Origin: DATKMG01 sp041476565
GTDB lineage: Bacteria > Acidobacteriota > Terriglobia > Versatilivoradales > Versatilivoraceae
NCBI GenBank assembly: GCA_041476565.1
Contig: JBGOTQ010000001.1
Coordinates: forward strand, 1 to 64,000
Length of the DNA: 64,000 nucleotides
Reading direction: 5' to 3'
In this document: one piece after another, positions 24,662-33,628 of the stretch
Position numbering within the stretch: position 1 is the stretch's first letter
Layout of the letters: every line of letters begins with the position of its first letter
Position numbers and translations under genes: made by a program
Notes under the pieces: model-generated
The model's database searches: none
What the model was told of the DNA's origin: nothing
Seen by the model: the letters and a program-made list of their open reading frames with translations, nothing else

Positions 24662-25357
24662 TCAATCCTGCTTTGAGGATGCTTTCAGGTCAATCATCTT
24701 GATGCCCGGGACTGGTTCTGTCGTCACCACGCGGATGGCCCGAGCCAACTGGTGAGTGATGCCTTGGATTCGATAACAGGCTTGAAGAATCGACTCTGCT
24801 TCCTTTTTCAGCTCTTCATCTTGGCCAGGTTGGTCCAAGCCCTTAGCAATGAGCCTGGCTGCTCCGACAATCGTGGTAAGGGGATTATTGATCTCATGAC
24901 ACACGGTATTGGCGGCGCCCCGCAGGGTCAAGAACTTCTCGTCTTCCATTTTCCGCAAATAGCGGCTCTTGGTGTCTAGAAACCGGTTCACGCGCGCCAC
25001 GACTTCGAACAACTCGGACAGGCCCGACGGTTTCACCAGGTAGTCGTTGGCCCCGATGTCGATTCCTTTGATCTTGTCTTCCACCTCGCCTTTGGAAGTC
25101 AGCATGATTACGATGGTGCTTGTACCCTCCGGCAACTCCCGGATCTTTTGGCAAACTTTGAACCCGTCCATCTCCGGCATGATGATATCCAGTAGTATGA
25201 TATCCGGTTTGAGTTCCGTTACCAGTTGGAGGGCTTTCTCGCCGGAACTAGCATAGACGACCTGGAAACCGAGACCGGTAAAGCAGTCCACCAGTAGTCC
25301 CGCGTAATTAGCATCGTCGTCGACAACCAGGATTTTGGCGTGAGGCACTTCCAACAT
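24662..25357 (-). CDS. Response regulator receiver fused to a DHp domain lacking the ATPase
   Basis: 231 residues from ATG 25357. Receiver domain about 8-128: acidic pocket DDD at 13-15, phospho-acceptor Asp57 in LLDIIMPEMDG, Thr87 and Lys109 in YLVKP. A coiled linker (about 129-146) then leads to a histidine-kinase H-box, NTVCHEINNPLTT, with His154 and two DHp helices. No N, G1 or G2 box follows: the protein ends 70 residues later. So it has a phosphorylatable receiver and His but no catalytic domain. It may be a phosphotransfer protein or a dimerisation adaptor. Monocistronic. Confidence 0.82.
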   Translation of the reverse strand: MLEVPHAKILVVDDDANYAGLLVDCFTGLGFQVVYASSGEKALQLVTELKPDIILLDIIMPEMDGFKVCQKIRELPEGTSTIVIMLTSKGEVEDKIKGIDIGANDYLVKPSGLSELFEVVARVNRFLDTKSRYLRKMEDEKFLTLRGAANTVCHEINNPLTTIVGAARLIAKGLDQPGQDEELKKEAESILQACYRIQGITHQLARAIRVVTTEPVPGIKMIDLKASSKQD

Positions 25358-25566
25358 GAGAAGATCCCGTCCAGAAGAGGTGCTTCCAAATGTCCCCTGG
25401 AGATGAATCGGCAAGATTCCCAAGAACCCTTATGCCGCCTTGTCTCATCATGCCTCGGGTCATCCCTCCTGTCAAACCGGCCCGCAGGCAATATCACATG
25501 AACCCTGCGGCAAATCAGGGCCTCATCGGGCCCTTTGTATATGGAGTCTTAGCTGGCTGAATGGGT

Positions 25567-25572
25567 TATAAT
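25567..25572 (+). promoter_or_regulatory. Candidate -10 element (TATAAT) upstream of GMC gene
   Basis: TATAAT, a perfect -10 hexamer, lies 33 bases before the GMC start codon. The -35 at the expected 17-base spacing is poor. It could be a sigma-70 type promoter with a weak -35. This 247-base gap between response regulator and GMC gene holds nothing else recognised. Confidence 0.35.
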
Positions 25573-25604
25573 AGTTGGGGGTGGAAGGGATGTGCGTTTG
25601 AGCC

Positions 25605-27260
25605 ATGGTTAACCGTAACGTCAATGCCGTGATTGTAGGCGCGGGGGCCGGCGGTGGCATTGTCGCGAAAGAACTGAGTGAGGCCGGCCTCACTGTTGTG
25701 CTGCTGGAACGCGGGACCTGGCCGAGTTTCGAAGCGCACGACCACGATGAATTAAGCGCCCAAACCTATGGCGTGCTGTGCAACGCCTTTGGGCCTGATG
25801 ACGATCGATATCGTCGGGTGATTCAGGACACGACCGGTGTGCGGCATGTGGTGACCCCTATCGAGAGCGGTTATGGGAATATTGCAGCCTGCGTTGGCTC
25901 GGGTACCGCCAGCTACGGCGCTATGGCCTGGCGGTTCTTGCCCCAAGATTTCCGCATGCGCTCGGTTTATGGTTTTCTGGAGGGCTCGACGCTCGATGAC
26001 TGGCCTATTTCCTATGATGACCTGGAACCTTTCTACGAAAAGGCGGAATGGGAAATCGGTGTCAGTGGCAACGGCAGTGAAAATCCATTTGCAGCGCTGC
26101 GTCGGAGACCTTACCCCATGCCGCCTCATGGGTACACGCTGGCCGCCCGCAGGCTGGAGCCAGCAGCCAGGAGACTGGCGTTCCATCCCTTTCATATTCC
26201 CATGCTCCGCAACACCGTCCCTTTCGGGGGTCGGTCAGCTTGCATCCGCTGCCGCTACTGCAGCGGGTACGCCTGCGAGGTCAACGCCAAGAACGGGACA
26301 CACAACACAGTGATCCCGGCGGCATTGGCCACCGGCAATTGTGAGCTGCGCATCCAGTGTGTGGCCAGCGAGGTGGGCCTCGACGAGCGCGGGCGGGCCA
26401 AAGGTATCCGCTACTTCGATCAAGACCGTCGAGAACGGTTTCAAAGTGCCGACTTGGTTGTGCTTTCCTGCTCCGCTACCGAGACGGCCCGGCTCCTACT
26501 GAACTCTCGTTCCCGGCTCTTTCCATACGGCGCAGGCAATCGGTTCGACTGGGTAGGACGGAACCTTCAAGACCATGCTTACACCGGAGCTTGCGGTCTC
26601 TTCGGTGAAGAAGTATACGATGACGTGGGACCAGGAGCTTCCATTGCGATCTCTGATTTCAACCATGGGAACCCCGGACTTAAGGGCGGCGGGATGCTCT
26701 GTAACCAGTTCATCAGCCACCCCTATGCCTTTACCCAAAAGCGGCCTCCGGGAACAGCTGCCTGGGGGTGGGCTCATAAGCTATTCCAGCGGGACTACTT
26801 CAAGCGGCACATCGGGATCCACGGCCCTGTGCAGGAGATGCCCATGGCTGAGTCCCGGGTTGAAGTGGACCCCGGGGTGAAGGACTACTGGGGGATTCCT
26901 GTGGCGCGGCTCTCGGGACATCGTCACCCGCATACGATTGAGATCTGCCGATACCTGGCTTCCAAGGCGGACGCTTGGCTAACAGAAGCGGGGGCGATTC
27001 AGACCTGGCTCATGATCCCAGGAGCAGGTCTGGGGGGAGGTCCGCATCAGGCTGGCACTTGCCGGATGGGGAAGGATCCGAAAACTTCTGTCACCAATCG
27101 TTATGGCCAGGTTCACGAGATTGATAATCTCTTCATTGCGGACGGAAGCCTGCATGTGACCAACGGCGGGTTTAATCCAGTTTTAACAATTATGGCGTTG
27201 GGCTACTGGGTCTCCAATTACCTAAGGCGCGAGTGGACAGGGACCCGATTTCACTCCTAA
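25605..27260 (+). CDS. GMC-family oxidoreductase
   Basis: 551 residues. FAD motif VIVGAGAGGGIVAKELSEAG at the start, then GSGTASYGAMAWRFLP, the four-cysteine stretch CIRCRYCSGYAC, and the C-terminal HQAGTCRMG and ADGSLHVTNGGFNPVLTIMA segments with the active-site His and Asn. It resembles the membrane-associated gluconate/sorbose-type GMC dehydrogenases more than soluble oxidases. No Tat signal is seen. The gene converges with a sugar isomerase-like protein, sharing 4 bases, so a sugar oxidation role is plausible. Start ATG 25605. Confidence 0.87.
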   Translation: MVNRNVNAVIVGAGAGGGIVAKELSEAGLTVVLLERGTWPSFEAHDHDELSAQTYGVLCNAFGPDDDRYRRVIQDTTGVRHVVTPIESGYGNIAACVGSGTASYGAMAWRFLPQDFRMRSVYGFLEGSTLDDWPISYDDLEPFYEKAEWEIGVSGNGSENPFAALRRRPYPMPPHGYTLAARRLEPAARRLAFHPFHIPMLRNTVPFGGRSACIRCRYCSGYACEVNAKNGTHNTVIPAALATGNCELRIQCVASEVGLDERGRAKGIRYFDQDRRERFQSADLVVLSCSATETARLLLNSRSRLFPYGAGNRFDWVGRNLQDHAYTGACGLFGEEVYDDVGPGASIAISDFNHGNPGLKGGGMLCNQFISHPYAFTQKRPPGTAAWGWAHKLFQRDYFKRHIGIHGPVQEMPMAESRVEVDPGVKDYWGIPVARLSGHRHPHTIEICRYLASKADAWLTEAGAIQTWLMIPGAGLGGGPHQAGTCRMGKDPKTSVTNRYGQVHEIDNLFIADGSLHVTNGGFNPVLTIMALGYWVSNYLRREWTGTRFHS

Positions 27261-28144
27261 CTAATCAACCTCCTGATCTTGTTCAAACCGGCTCCGGCCG
27301 TGGCATCCAGGTTAGCTTCACTGCCGCCGCCACGCAGGGGGGAACACATTTCGTAGGCAACGTATCCGTCAAATCCCCCCTCTTTAAGCCCTGCGAAAAA
27401 CCTCTCCAGGTCAATAAACCCTTCCCCCAAGGGCACCGCCCGAACCATTTCGGGCAACGGCCGATAATTCACCAGCCCCGGCATGTAGGCAAACCGCTTG
27501 AGCCGGATGTAATCTGCTAGGGTAGTCTGAACCATTCGGGGGGCCAAAAGTCTGGCGCCGAGGTAAGGGTCTTCTCCCATTAGGGCTGGCGCCCACGGAT
27601 CGTACATGGCCCGACAATTGGGATGGTTCACGTCGTCGAGAAACTCAGCGAATGCGCCTGAAGCGATCCCGACATCATGGTGATTCTGGAGTCCTAGAAT
27701 GATCCCGTAATCTGAAGCAATGGCCGCGCATTCCCGAATAGTTTTGACACACCGGGTCCAATCATCCATGTAATTCGCTTCCTCAGTCGTGTAGCCCGTA
27801 AAGACTCGAACAATCCTGGCACCCAGACATTGAGCCATCCGGGCCAAGTCGCGGACATATGCTACCTGCATCTCCCCAAAAGGAACTTCCAGGGAACTCT
27901 TCCCCACCGTGAAATCGGTATAGCCTGCGAGTGTCGCTATCTCGATGCGATGCGCGGCGGCACATTCTTTGATCCTCGGCAATTCACTCTCGCTCCAATC
28001 CAGTGTTGACAAGTGCGGCCGCTTCCCCATGAGTTCCACTGCCGAGTAACCGAGATCGGCAGCTCTGGCAATGAAACTCAACAAATCGAGTCCGTGTTGG
28101 CCCCAGAGGCCTGCATAGCTGACAGAAAACAGGGTGGGAAGCAT
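27257..28144 (-). CDS. Sugar phosphate isomerase/epimerase (xylose isomerase-like TIM barrel)
   Basis: A 295-residue AP_endonuc_2-type TIM barrel. Typical signatures are LGYSAVELMGKRPHLS, then LAGYTDFT, GARIVRVFTG, LGLQNHHDVG (metal-binding His/Asn) and FDGYVAYEMCSPLRGGG. Family members isomerise or epimerise sugars and cyclitols, or cleave keto-glycosides, using a divalent metal. Its stop overlaps by 4 bases the stop of the convergent GMC gene, a frequent partner class. The exact substrate is not known. Confidence 0.82.
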   Translation of the reverse strand: MLPTLFSVSYAGLWGQHGLDLLSFIARAADLGYSAVELMGKRPHLSTLDWSESELPRIKECAAAHRIEIATLAGYTDFTVGKSSLEVPFGEMQVAYVRDLARMAQCLGARIVRVFTGYTTEEANYMDDWTRCVKTIRECAAIASDYGIILGLQNHHDVGIASGAFAEFLDDVNHPNCRAMYDPWAPALMGEDPYLGARLLAPRMVQTTLADYIRLKRFAYMPGLVNYRPLPEMVRAVPLGEGFIDLERFFAGLKEGGFDGYVAYEMCSPLRGGGSEANLDATAGAGLNKIRRLIS

Positions 28145-28236
28145 AATTTGCAGTCCTGGTTGTCGGGTTCTCGTTTCACGGCTAGGCCCTTGGCGTCAAT
28201 GAAAGCTGGGCTTCCTCCTGCACCCTGCTGATGCTG

Positions 28237-28437
28237 TCACGTGCTGGGCCTGCCTCCCAAAACCCGGGCTGGAAGCAAGATCAAGGCTCGCAACAGTTCG
28301 AACACCCCCGTGATAGCGATGCCGAGGAGCCGAAACGGCAACAGGAAAAGCCACACAAATGGGTACAAGACCAATGCCAGCAGCGCCAATGGCCAGCACA
28401 GAACCAGCAGAATGCACCAGAGCAGGAATTTGACCAC
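28237..28437 (-). CDS. Small hydrophobic membrane protein, 66 aa
   Basis: Almost entirely hydrophobic: LLWCILLVLCWPLALLALVL, then PFVWLFLLPFRLLGIAI and VFELLRALILLPARVLG. Two or three helices are predicted. Start ATG 28437. No known family is recognised. It sits between the sugar isomerase and the gyrA terminus, transcribed in the same direction as gyrA. Plausible but unproven as a real gene; the strong hydrophobic pattern and intact frame support it. Confidence 0.5.
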   Translation of the reverse strand: MVKFLLWCILLVLCWPLALLALVLYPFVWLFLLPFRLLGIAITGVFELLRALILLPARVLGGRPST

Positions 28438-28509
28438 GAGTCATCCCCCCGGGAAGGATTACGAGAAGATTAATAAGCTATAAGTTAACCGCCCTGGACT
28501 TCGGCGGCC

Positions 28510-30978
28510 TCAATGAACCGTCGGAGACTGATTCTCCAGGAACTTCTCGGACTGGCTGGTAATCAGAGAAGCCGCGGCAACTTGGTCGTCCTCTCCCAAG
28601 TCGATCAGCTTGACACCTTGGGTGCTCCGGCCCGCTGCGCGGATGGCAGAGGCTTCAAGCCGGATAACCTTCCCTTGGGCCGTGATGAGCATGACCTCGG
28701 ATTCGTCATCCACCTTCATGATCGCCACTACCGGCCCGTTCTTCTCCGTGGTCCTGACGTTGATGATGCCTTTGCCACTGCGCGCCTGGAGTCGATATTC
28801 GCGGATTCGGGTGCGCTTTCCGTATCCGTTCTCCGTTACAGAGAGAATGAGCCCTTCATCCCCGCTGATAGTCATTCCGACCAGGTAATCCCGTTCAGCC
28901 AGCTCGATTCCCCTGACTCCTCTGGCCTGGCGGCCCATGTCGCGCACATCATCCTCGTGAAAACGAATGCACTTGCCTTGGTGGGTACCCAGGAAGATTT
29001 GGTTCTTGCCCGTGGTCAGCTCGGCTGCAATGAGTTCGTCTCCCCCATCCAAACTAATCGCAATGATGCCTCGTGCCATCGGATTGTTGAAAGCATCCAG
29101 GCGAATCTTCTTGACCACCCCTTTGCGGGTGGCGAACATGACGAAGCGTTCCTCGCTGAAATCCGTTACTGGAACGACGGCTGTCATCTTCTCTTCTGGA
29201 GCCAGGCTGACCAGATTGACAATGGCTTTGCCCTTCCCTGTGGTCCCGACGTCCGGGATCTCGTAAACCTTCAGCCAATGAACCTTTCCCAGATTGGTGA
29301 AGATCAGGATGTAACTATGGGTAGAAGCCACGAAGAGGTGTTCCACGAAATCTTCTTCACGGGTGCGCATGCCGATTCGTCCTTTGCCGCCGCGATGCTG
29401 CATGCGGTAGACATTGACCGGAGTACGCTTGGCATAGCCGCTGTGCGTCACCGTAACCGCCACATCCTCTACTGTAATCAGGTCCTCGAGCTTGATTTCA
29501 GCATGTTCATCGACGATCTGTGTGCGCCGCCCGTCTCCGTACTGTTTCTGGATCTCCTTCAGTTCCTTGATAATGAGTGCCCTCAAAACCCCCTCATTGA
29601 CCAAGATCTCCTTCAACTCGGCAATCCGTTTGATCAGGTTTTGATATTCCTCCAGCAGCTTCTCGCGCTCCATGCTGGTCAGTCTTTGCAGCTGCAAGTC
29701 CAAAATGGCCTGGGCTTGGACCAGCGAGAAAGCAAATTGCCTCGTCAACCCTTCCCTCGCCTCCTGGGGAGATTTGGAGGCTCGGATGAGTTTAATGACG
29801 GCGTCAATCTTATCCAGGGCTTTTGTGAGGCCTTCCAGGATATGGGCCCTCTCTTCGGCCTTGCGCAGTTCAAATTGGGTGCGGCGCCGTACCACATCGA
29901 TACGGTGCTCTACAAAATAACGGACCGTCTCTAAGAGGGCGAGAATGCGCGGCTGCCCATTGACGATAGCCAGCATGATGACCCCAAAGCTGGTTTGCAT
30001 GGACGTTTGCTTGTAGAGGTTATTGAGGATCACCTCCGGCTGCTCGTCGCGCCGCAGCTCCAGGACGATGCGCATGCCGTCGCGATCACTTTCATCGCGC
30101 AGGTCTGTGATCCCCTCTATCTTTTTTTCCTGAACCAGCTCGGCGATGCGCTCAATCAGTTTGGCCTTGTTGACCTGGTAGGGGATCTCGGTAACAACAA
30201 TCATCTCCTTATCGCCGCGCGCCTGCTTTTCAATGGCAGCACGGGCTCGCAGAACTATCGAGCCCCGGCCGGTGGCATAGGCTTGCTGGATACCGGCGCG
30301 CCCGTAGATAAACCCACCGGTGGGAAAGTCCGGGCCGGGGATATGCCGCGCCAGGTCTTCGGTCGTGGCCTCAGGGTTGTTGATGAAATGAATGACCGCA
30401 TTGATGACCTCGTTGAGGTTGTGCGGGGGAATGTTGGTGGCCATCCCCACCGCAATCCCCGCCGAGCCATTCACCAACAGGTTAGGGATCTGGGCCGGCA
30501 GATAGGCCGGCTCAAGCTGGCTTTCGTCGTAATTGGGAACAAAGTCGATCGTTTCCTTCTCAATGTCCGCCAGCATCTCCACGGCGATGCGGGAGAGCTT
30601 GGCTTCGGTATAACGCATCGCCGCAGGGGGGTCGCCGTCCACAGACCCGAAGTTCCCTTGCCCGTCGACCAGCGGATAGCGCAGTGAAAAATTCTGCGCC
30701 ATGCGAACCAACGTGTCGTAGATGGCTGCATCACCGTGGGGGTGAAAGTTGCCCATCACTTCGCCCACGATTTTCGCGCATTTCCGGTAGGGTTTGTTGG
30801 GAGCTAGTCCCATTTCATTCATCCCGTAGAGAATACGTCGATGTACGGGCTTCAGCCCATCCCTGACATCGGGGAGCGCGCGCCCAATGATCACGCTCAT
30901 CGCGTAGTCAATGTAGGAGCGCCGCATTTCGTCTTCAATGTTGACCGGCGTATGGTTAAAAGAGAGCTGCCCTTCCAT
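28510..30978 (-). CDS. gyrA: DNA gyrase subunit A
   Basis: 822 residues. The N-terminal breakage-reunion domain shows DYAMSVIIGRALPDVRDGLKP and the QRDR segment HPHGDAAIYDTLVRMAQNFS, with the catalytic Tyr in AAMRYTEAKL. The C-terminal DNA-wrapping half has repeated blades and a GyrA-box-like QARSGKG near residue 735. The residue equivalent to E. coli Ser83 is Ala. It starts 10 bases after the gyrB stop, so the two are co-transcribed. Length is within the usual range. Confidence 0.97.
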   Translation of the reverse strand: MEGQLSFNHTPVNIEDEMRRSYIDYAMSVIIGRALPDVRDGLKPVHRRILYGMNEMGLAPNKPYRKCAKIVGEVMGNFHPHGDAAIYDTLVRMAQNFSLRYPLVDGQGNFGSVDGDPPAAMRYTEAKLSRIAVEMLADIEKETIDFVPNYDESQLEPAYLPAQIPNLLVNGSAGIAVGMATNIPPHNLNEVINAVIHFINNPEATTEDLARHIPGPDFPTGGFIYGRAGIQQAYATGRGSIVLRARAAIEKQARGDKEMIVVTEIPYQVNKAKLIERIAELVQEKKIEGITDLRDESDRDGMRIVLELRRDEQPEVILNNLYKQTSMQTSFGVIMLAIVNGQPRILALLETVRYFVEHRIDVVRRRTQFELRKAEERAHILEGLTKALDKIDAVIKLIRASKSPQEAREGLTRQFAFSLVQAQAILDLQLQRLTSMEREKLLEEYQNLIKRIAELKEILVNEGVLRALIIKELKEIQKQYGDGRRTQIVDEHAEIKLEDLITVEDVAVTVTHSGYAKRTPVNVYRMQHRGGKGRIGMRTREEDFVEHLFVASTHSYILIFTNLGKVHWLKVYEIPDVGTTGKGKAIVNLVSLAPEEKMTAVVPVTDFSEERFVMFATRKGVVKKIRLDAFNNPMARGIIAISLDGGDELIAAELTTGKNQIFLGTHQGKCIRFHEDDVRDMGRQARGVRGIELAERDYLVGMTISGDEGLILSVTENGYGKRTRIREYRLQARSGKGIINVRTTEKNGPVVAIMKVDDESEVMLITAQGKVIRLEASAIRAAGRSTQGVKLIDLGEDDQVAAASLITSQSEKFLENQSPTVH

Positions 30979-30988
30979 GGGATTCCTT

Positions 30989-33451
30989 CTAGACGTCGAG
31001 ATTCTTTACATCCAGAGCATTATCCTCAATGAACTTACGGCGGGGTTCGACGGCGTCACCCATCAGGACCGTGAAGATCTCGTCGGTCTCGACAGCATCG
31101 TCGATGCGCACTTGCAGCAACGTGCGCGTCTCTGCATTCATCGTGGTTTCCCACAATTGCCCGGGATTCATTTCCCCCAACCCCTTGTATCGCTGGATGC
31201 TGAATTCTTTCTTGCCCGAGGCCAGGATGTGATCCAGTAATTCTTCACGAGTGTTCAACTCTTTCCTGGTTCCTCCCTTAGTCTCGCCCTTCTGCTCGAT
31301 CGTGAAGGGGGCCTTGTCATATTCCTTCAAGGAGTGAGCCAGCGAGATGGCCCGCTTGTACTCCGCCAGGGAGATGAAGCTCAGATCGAAGACGCGGCGA
31401 TAACTGCCGTTTTCCGGCCCTCCCGTGATGACCAGATTGTAGAGACTGTGCTCTTCGTCAAAGACAATTTCCGTCTCGTAGCCGAGGTCCATCACCTTCC
31501 CTGCCGTGGCTTCCAGCATTCCCTTCTGGGCCAGGTGCGCTTTTGCCTCTACCCCGCTTTCCATAAGGATCTGCGCTAGCTTGCGATCTCTCAGCCGTTT
31601 CTCCAGCTTTGCGAAGAAATTCCTGTAGTCGACCAGGCTATTGAGGAAGGACATCAACTGGCGGGCCTGCAACACTTGGCTTTCATTCCCGATTTTGACC
31701 TCAATATCTTCCGTGGCGCTCCGCATCAGCTCTCGAGTCAGTCCCTTTTCGTCCTTAATGTAGTCTTCCTTTCTGTTTTTCTTGATCTTGAACAAGGGCG
31801 GCTGGGCGATGAACACATGCCCTCGTTCGATCAGCTCGGTCATTTGCCGAAAGAAGAAGGTCAACAGCAGGGTTCGAATGTGAGAACCGTCGACATCGGC
31901 ATCGGTCATGATGATGATCTTGTTGTAACGCAGTTTGGCAACGTCAAAGTCCTCACTACCGATGCCAGTTCCCAGTGCCGTGATCATGGCCCGGATTTCC
32001 TCATGCCCAAGCATCTTGTCATAACGGGCTTTTTCGACATTGAGAATCTTTCCCTTCAGCGGCAAGACCGCCTGGAACCTGCGGTCGCGACCCTGTTTGG
32101 CCGACCCACCCGCAGAGTCTCCCTCAACGATGAAGATCTCGCAGCGGGCAGGATCCCTTTCCTGGCAGTCCGCCAATTTACCGGGCAGGGACGCGGAATC
32201 CAGGGCCCCCTTGCGGCGTGTTAGGTCCCGCGCCTTGCGAGCCGCCTCGCGAGCTCGGGCCGCTTCGACGGCTTTAGAGATAATCTTCCGGGCCACTGAT
32301 GGATTCTTTTCAAAACTGTCCGACAGTCTTTCGTTGATGAAGGTCTCTACCAGACCCTTGATGTCACTGTTGAGTTTTCCCTTGGTCTGCCCTTCGAATT
32401 GAGGCTGTGGAAGTTTCACGCTGATCACAGCGACAAGGCCTTCCCTGACGTCGTCTCCTGTCAGGTTCTCCTTGAGATCCTTAAAGAGCCCTGAAGATTG
32501 GCCGTAATTGTTGATGGTTCGAGTCAAGGCCGAACGGAATCCGGAAAGGTGGGTGCCACCGTCCACTGTGTTGATGTTATTGGCAAAGGAAAAAACGTTT
32601 TCCGTGTAGGTGTCGTTATACTGGATGGCTAGTTCGATGTCGACACTCTCTTTGGTCGACTCAAAGTAGATGGGTAGATCATGCAAGACCGTTTTGTTTT
32701 TGTTGAGGTGCTTGACGAATTCGGAGATTCCCCCCAAATAGCGGAACTCGTGCCTTTTATCCGAGCGCTCGTCCGTAATGGTAATGATCACGCCTTTGTT
32801 GAGGAACGAGAGTTCCCTGAGGCGCTGGGACAGCGTATCAAAATTGAATTCACTGGTCTCAAAAATGGTCGTATCCGGTTTGAAAGTGATCTTAGTCCCA
32901 CGCCGGTCGGTGTGACCGGTTTCCTGCAAGGGCTCCAGAGGCTTGCCCCGCCGGTAGGACTGCTGATAGACCTTACAATCGCGCCAGATTTCCAACTCCA
33001 GTTCTTCGGAAAGTGCATTTACACAGGAGACCCCCACGCCATGAAGCCCTCCCGAGACTTTGTAGCTGTTGCTGTCGAATTTTCCTCCTGCATGGAGCGT
33101 GGTCATTACCACTTCAGCCGCCGATTTACCCTCCCCAGTGTGGAAGTCCACTGGGATGCCCCGACCGTTATCCACCACTGTAACCGAGTTATCCACATGG
33201 ATAGTGACTTCGACCCGATCACAATAGCCAGCCAAGGCTTCATCGACGGAGTTATCGACCACTTCGTAGACGAGGTGGTGCAGGCCTAACTCGCCGGTCG
33301 AGCCAATATACATGGCCGGCCTCTTGCGGACCGCCTCCAGCCCTTCCAGCACCTTGATGCTCGAGGCATCGTAAGTGGATTCGTCGTGATTCTTCGTCGT
33401 GTTGGCACCATTGCTATGGTTGCTCACCTTGACGGCTTCTTTTTCTTTCAT
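30989..33451 (-). CDS. gyrB: DNA gyrase subunit B
   Basis: About 820 residues. GHKL ATPase motifs are KVLEGLEAVRKRPAMYIG, then VDNSVDEALAG and VVDNGRGIPV, with a GGLHGVGVS lid. The TOPRIM domain has EGDSAGGSAKQGRDR and DADVDGSHI. The C-terminus has QRYKGLGEMNPGQLWETTM. ATG 33451 is preferred over the longer TTG 33493, although neither has a strong ribosome-binding site. About 100 residues (RSATEDIEVKIG to the tail of RMRD-type) form the insert common in Gram-negative GyrB. Pairs with gyrA 10 bases downstream. Confidence 0.96.
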   Translation of the reverse strand: MKEKEAVKVSNHSNGANTTKNHDESTYDASSIKVLEGLEAVRKRPAMYIGSTGELGLHHLVYEVVDNSVDEALAGYCDRVEVTIHVDNSVTVVDNGRGIPVDFHTGEGKSAAEVVMTTLHAGGKFDSNSYKVSGGLHGVGVSCVNALSEELELEIWRDCKVYQQSYRRGKPLEPLQETGHTDRRGTKITFKPDTTIFETSEFNFDTLSQRLRELSFLNKGVIITITDERSDKRHEFRYLGGISEFVKHLNKNKTVLHDLPIYFESTKESVDIELAIQYNDTYTENVFSFANNINTVDGGTHLSGFRSALTRTINNYGQSSGLFKDLKENLTGDDVREGLVAVISVKLPQPQFEGQTKGKLNSDIKGLVETFINERLSDSFEKNPSVARKIISKAVEAARAREAARKARDLTRRKGALDSASLPGKLADCQERDPARCEIFIVEGDSAGGSAKQGRDRRFQAVLPLKGKILNVEKARYDKMLGHEEIRAMITALGTGIGSEDFDVAKLRYNKIIIMTDADVDGSHIRTLLLTFFFRQMTELIERGHVFIAQPPLFKIKKNRKEDYIKDEKGLTRELMRSATEDIEVKIGNESQVLQARQLMSFLNSLVDYRNFFAKLEKRLRDRKLAQILMESGVEAKAHLAQKGMLEATAGKVMDLGYETEIVFDEEHSLYNLVITGGPENGSYRRVFDLSFISLAEYKRAISLAHSLKEYDKAPFTIEQKGETKGGTRKELNTREELLDHILASGKKEFSIQRYKGLGEMNPGQLWETTMNAETRTLLQVRIDDAVETDEIFTVLMGDAVEPRRKFIEDNALDVKNLDV

Positions 33452-33628
33452 GCTTTTTGGTTGACTGGCCTGACTTACGGGTTCTGTTCGCAATTAGTAT
33501 TCTGCCCTAGACTCTTGCAGGGTCGCGAGATCTCGTCTCCGGTTTTGTCGGGGGAGAAAAATAGACAGCCTTCTTGTCAGAACTTGAACCCTAATCGTGG
33601 AATCAGAAGCTGGGATAGGTTCCCTCGT

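Noticed and set aside
28445..28509. CCGCC/GGCGG hairpin near the gyrA end as terminator
   Set aside because: No T-run on the gyrA-proximal side and the loop is large.
28513..29934. 473-codon ORF antisense to gyrA
   Set aside because: It is a shadow in the opposite frame of a strongly conserved gene; composition is typical of GC-rich antisense ORFs and no family is recognised.
29995..30687. 230-codon ORF antisense to gyrA
   Set aside because: Same reason: lies wholly opposite the conserved GyrA N-terminal domain.
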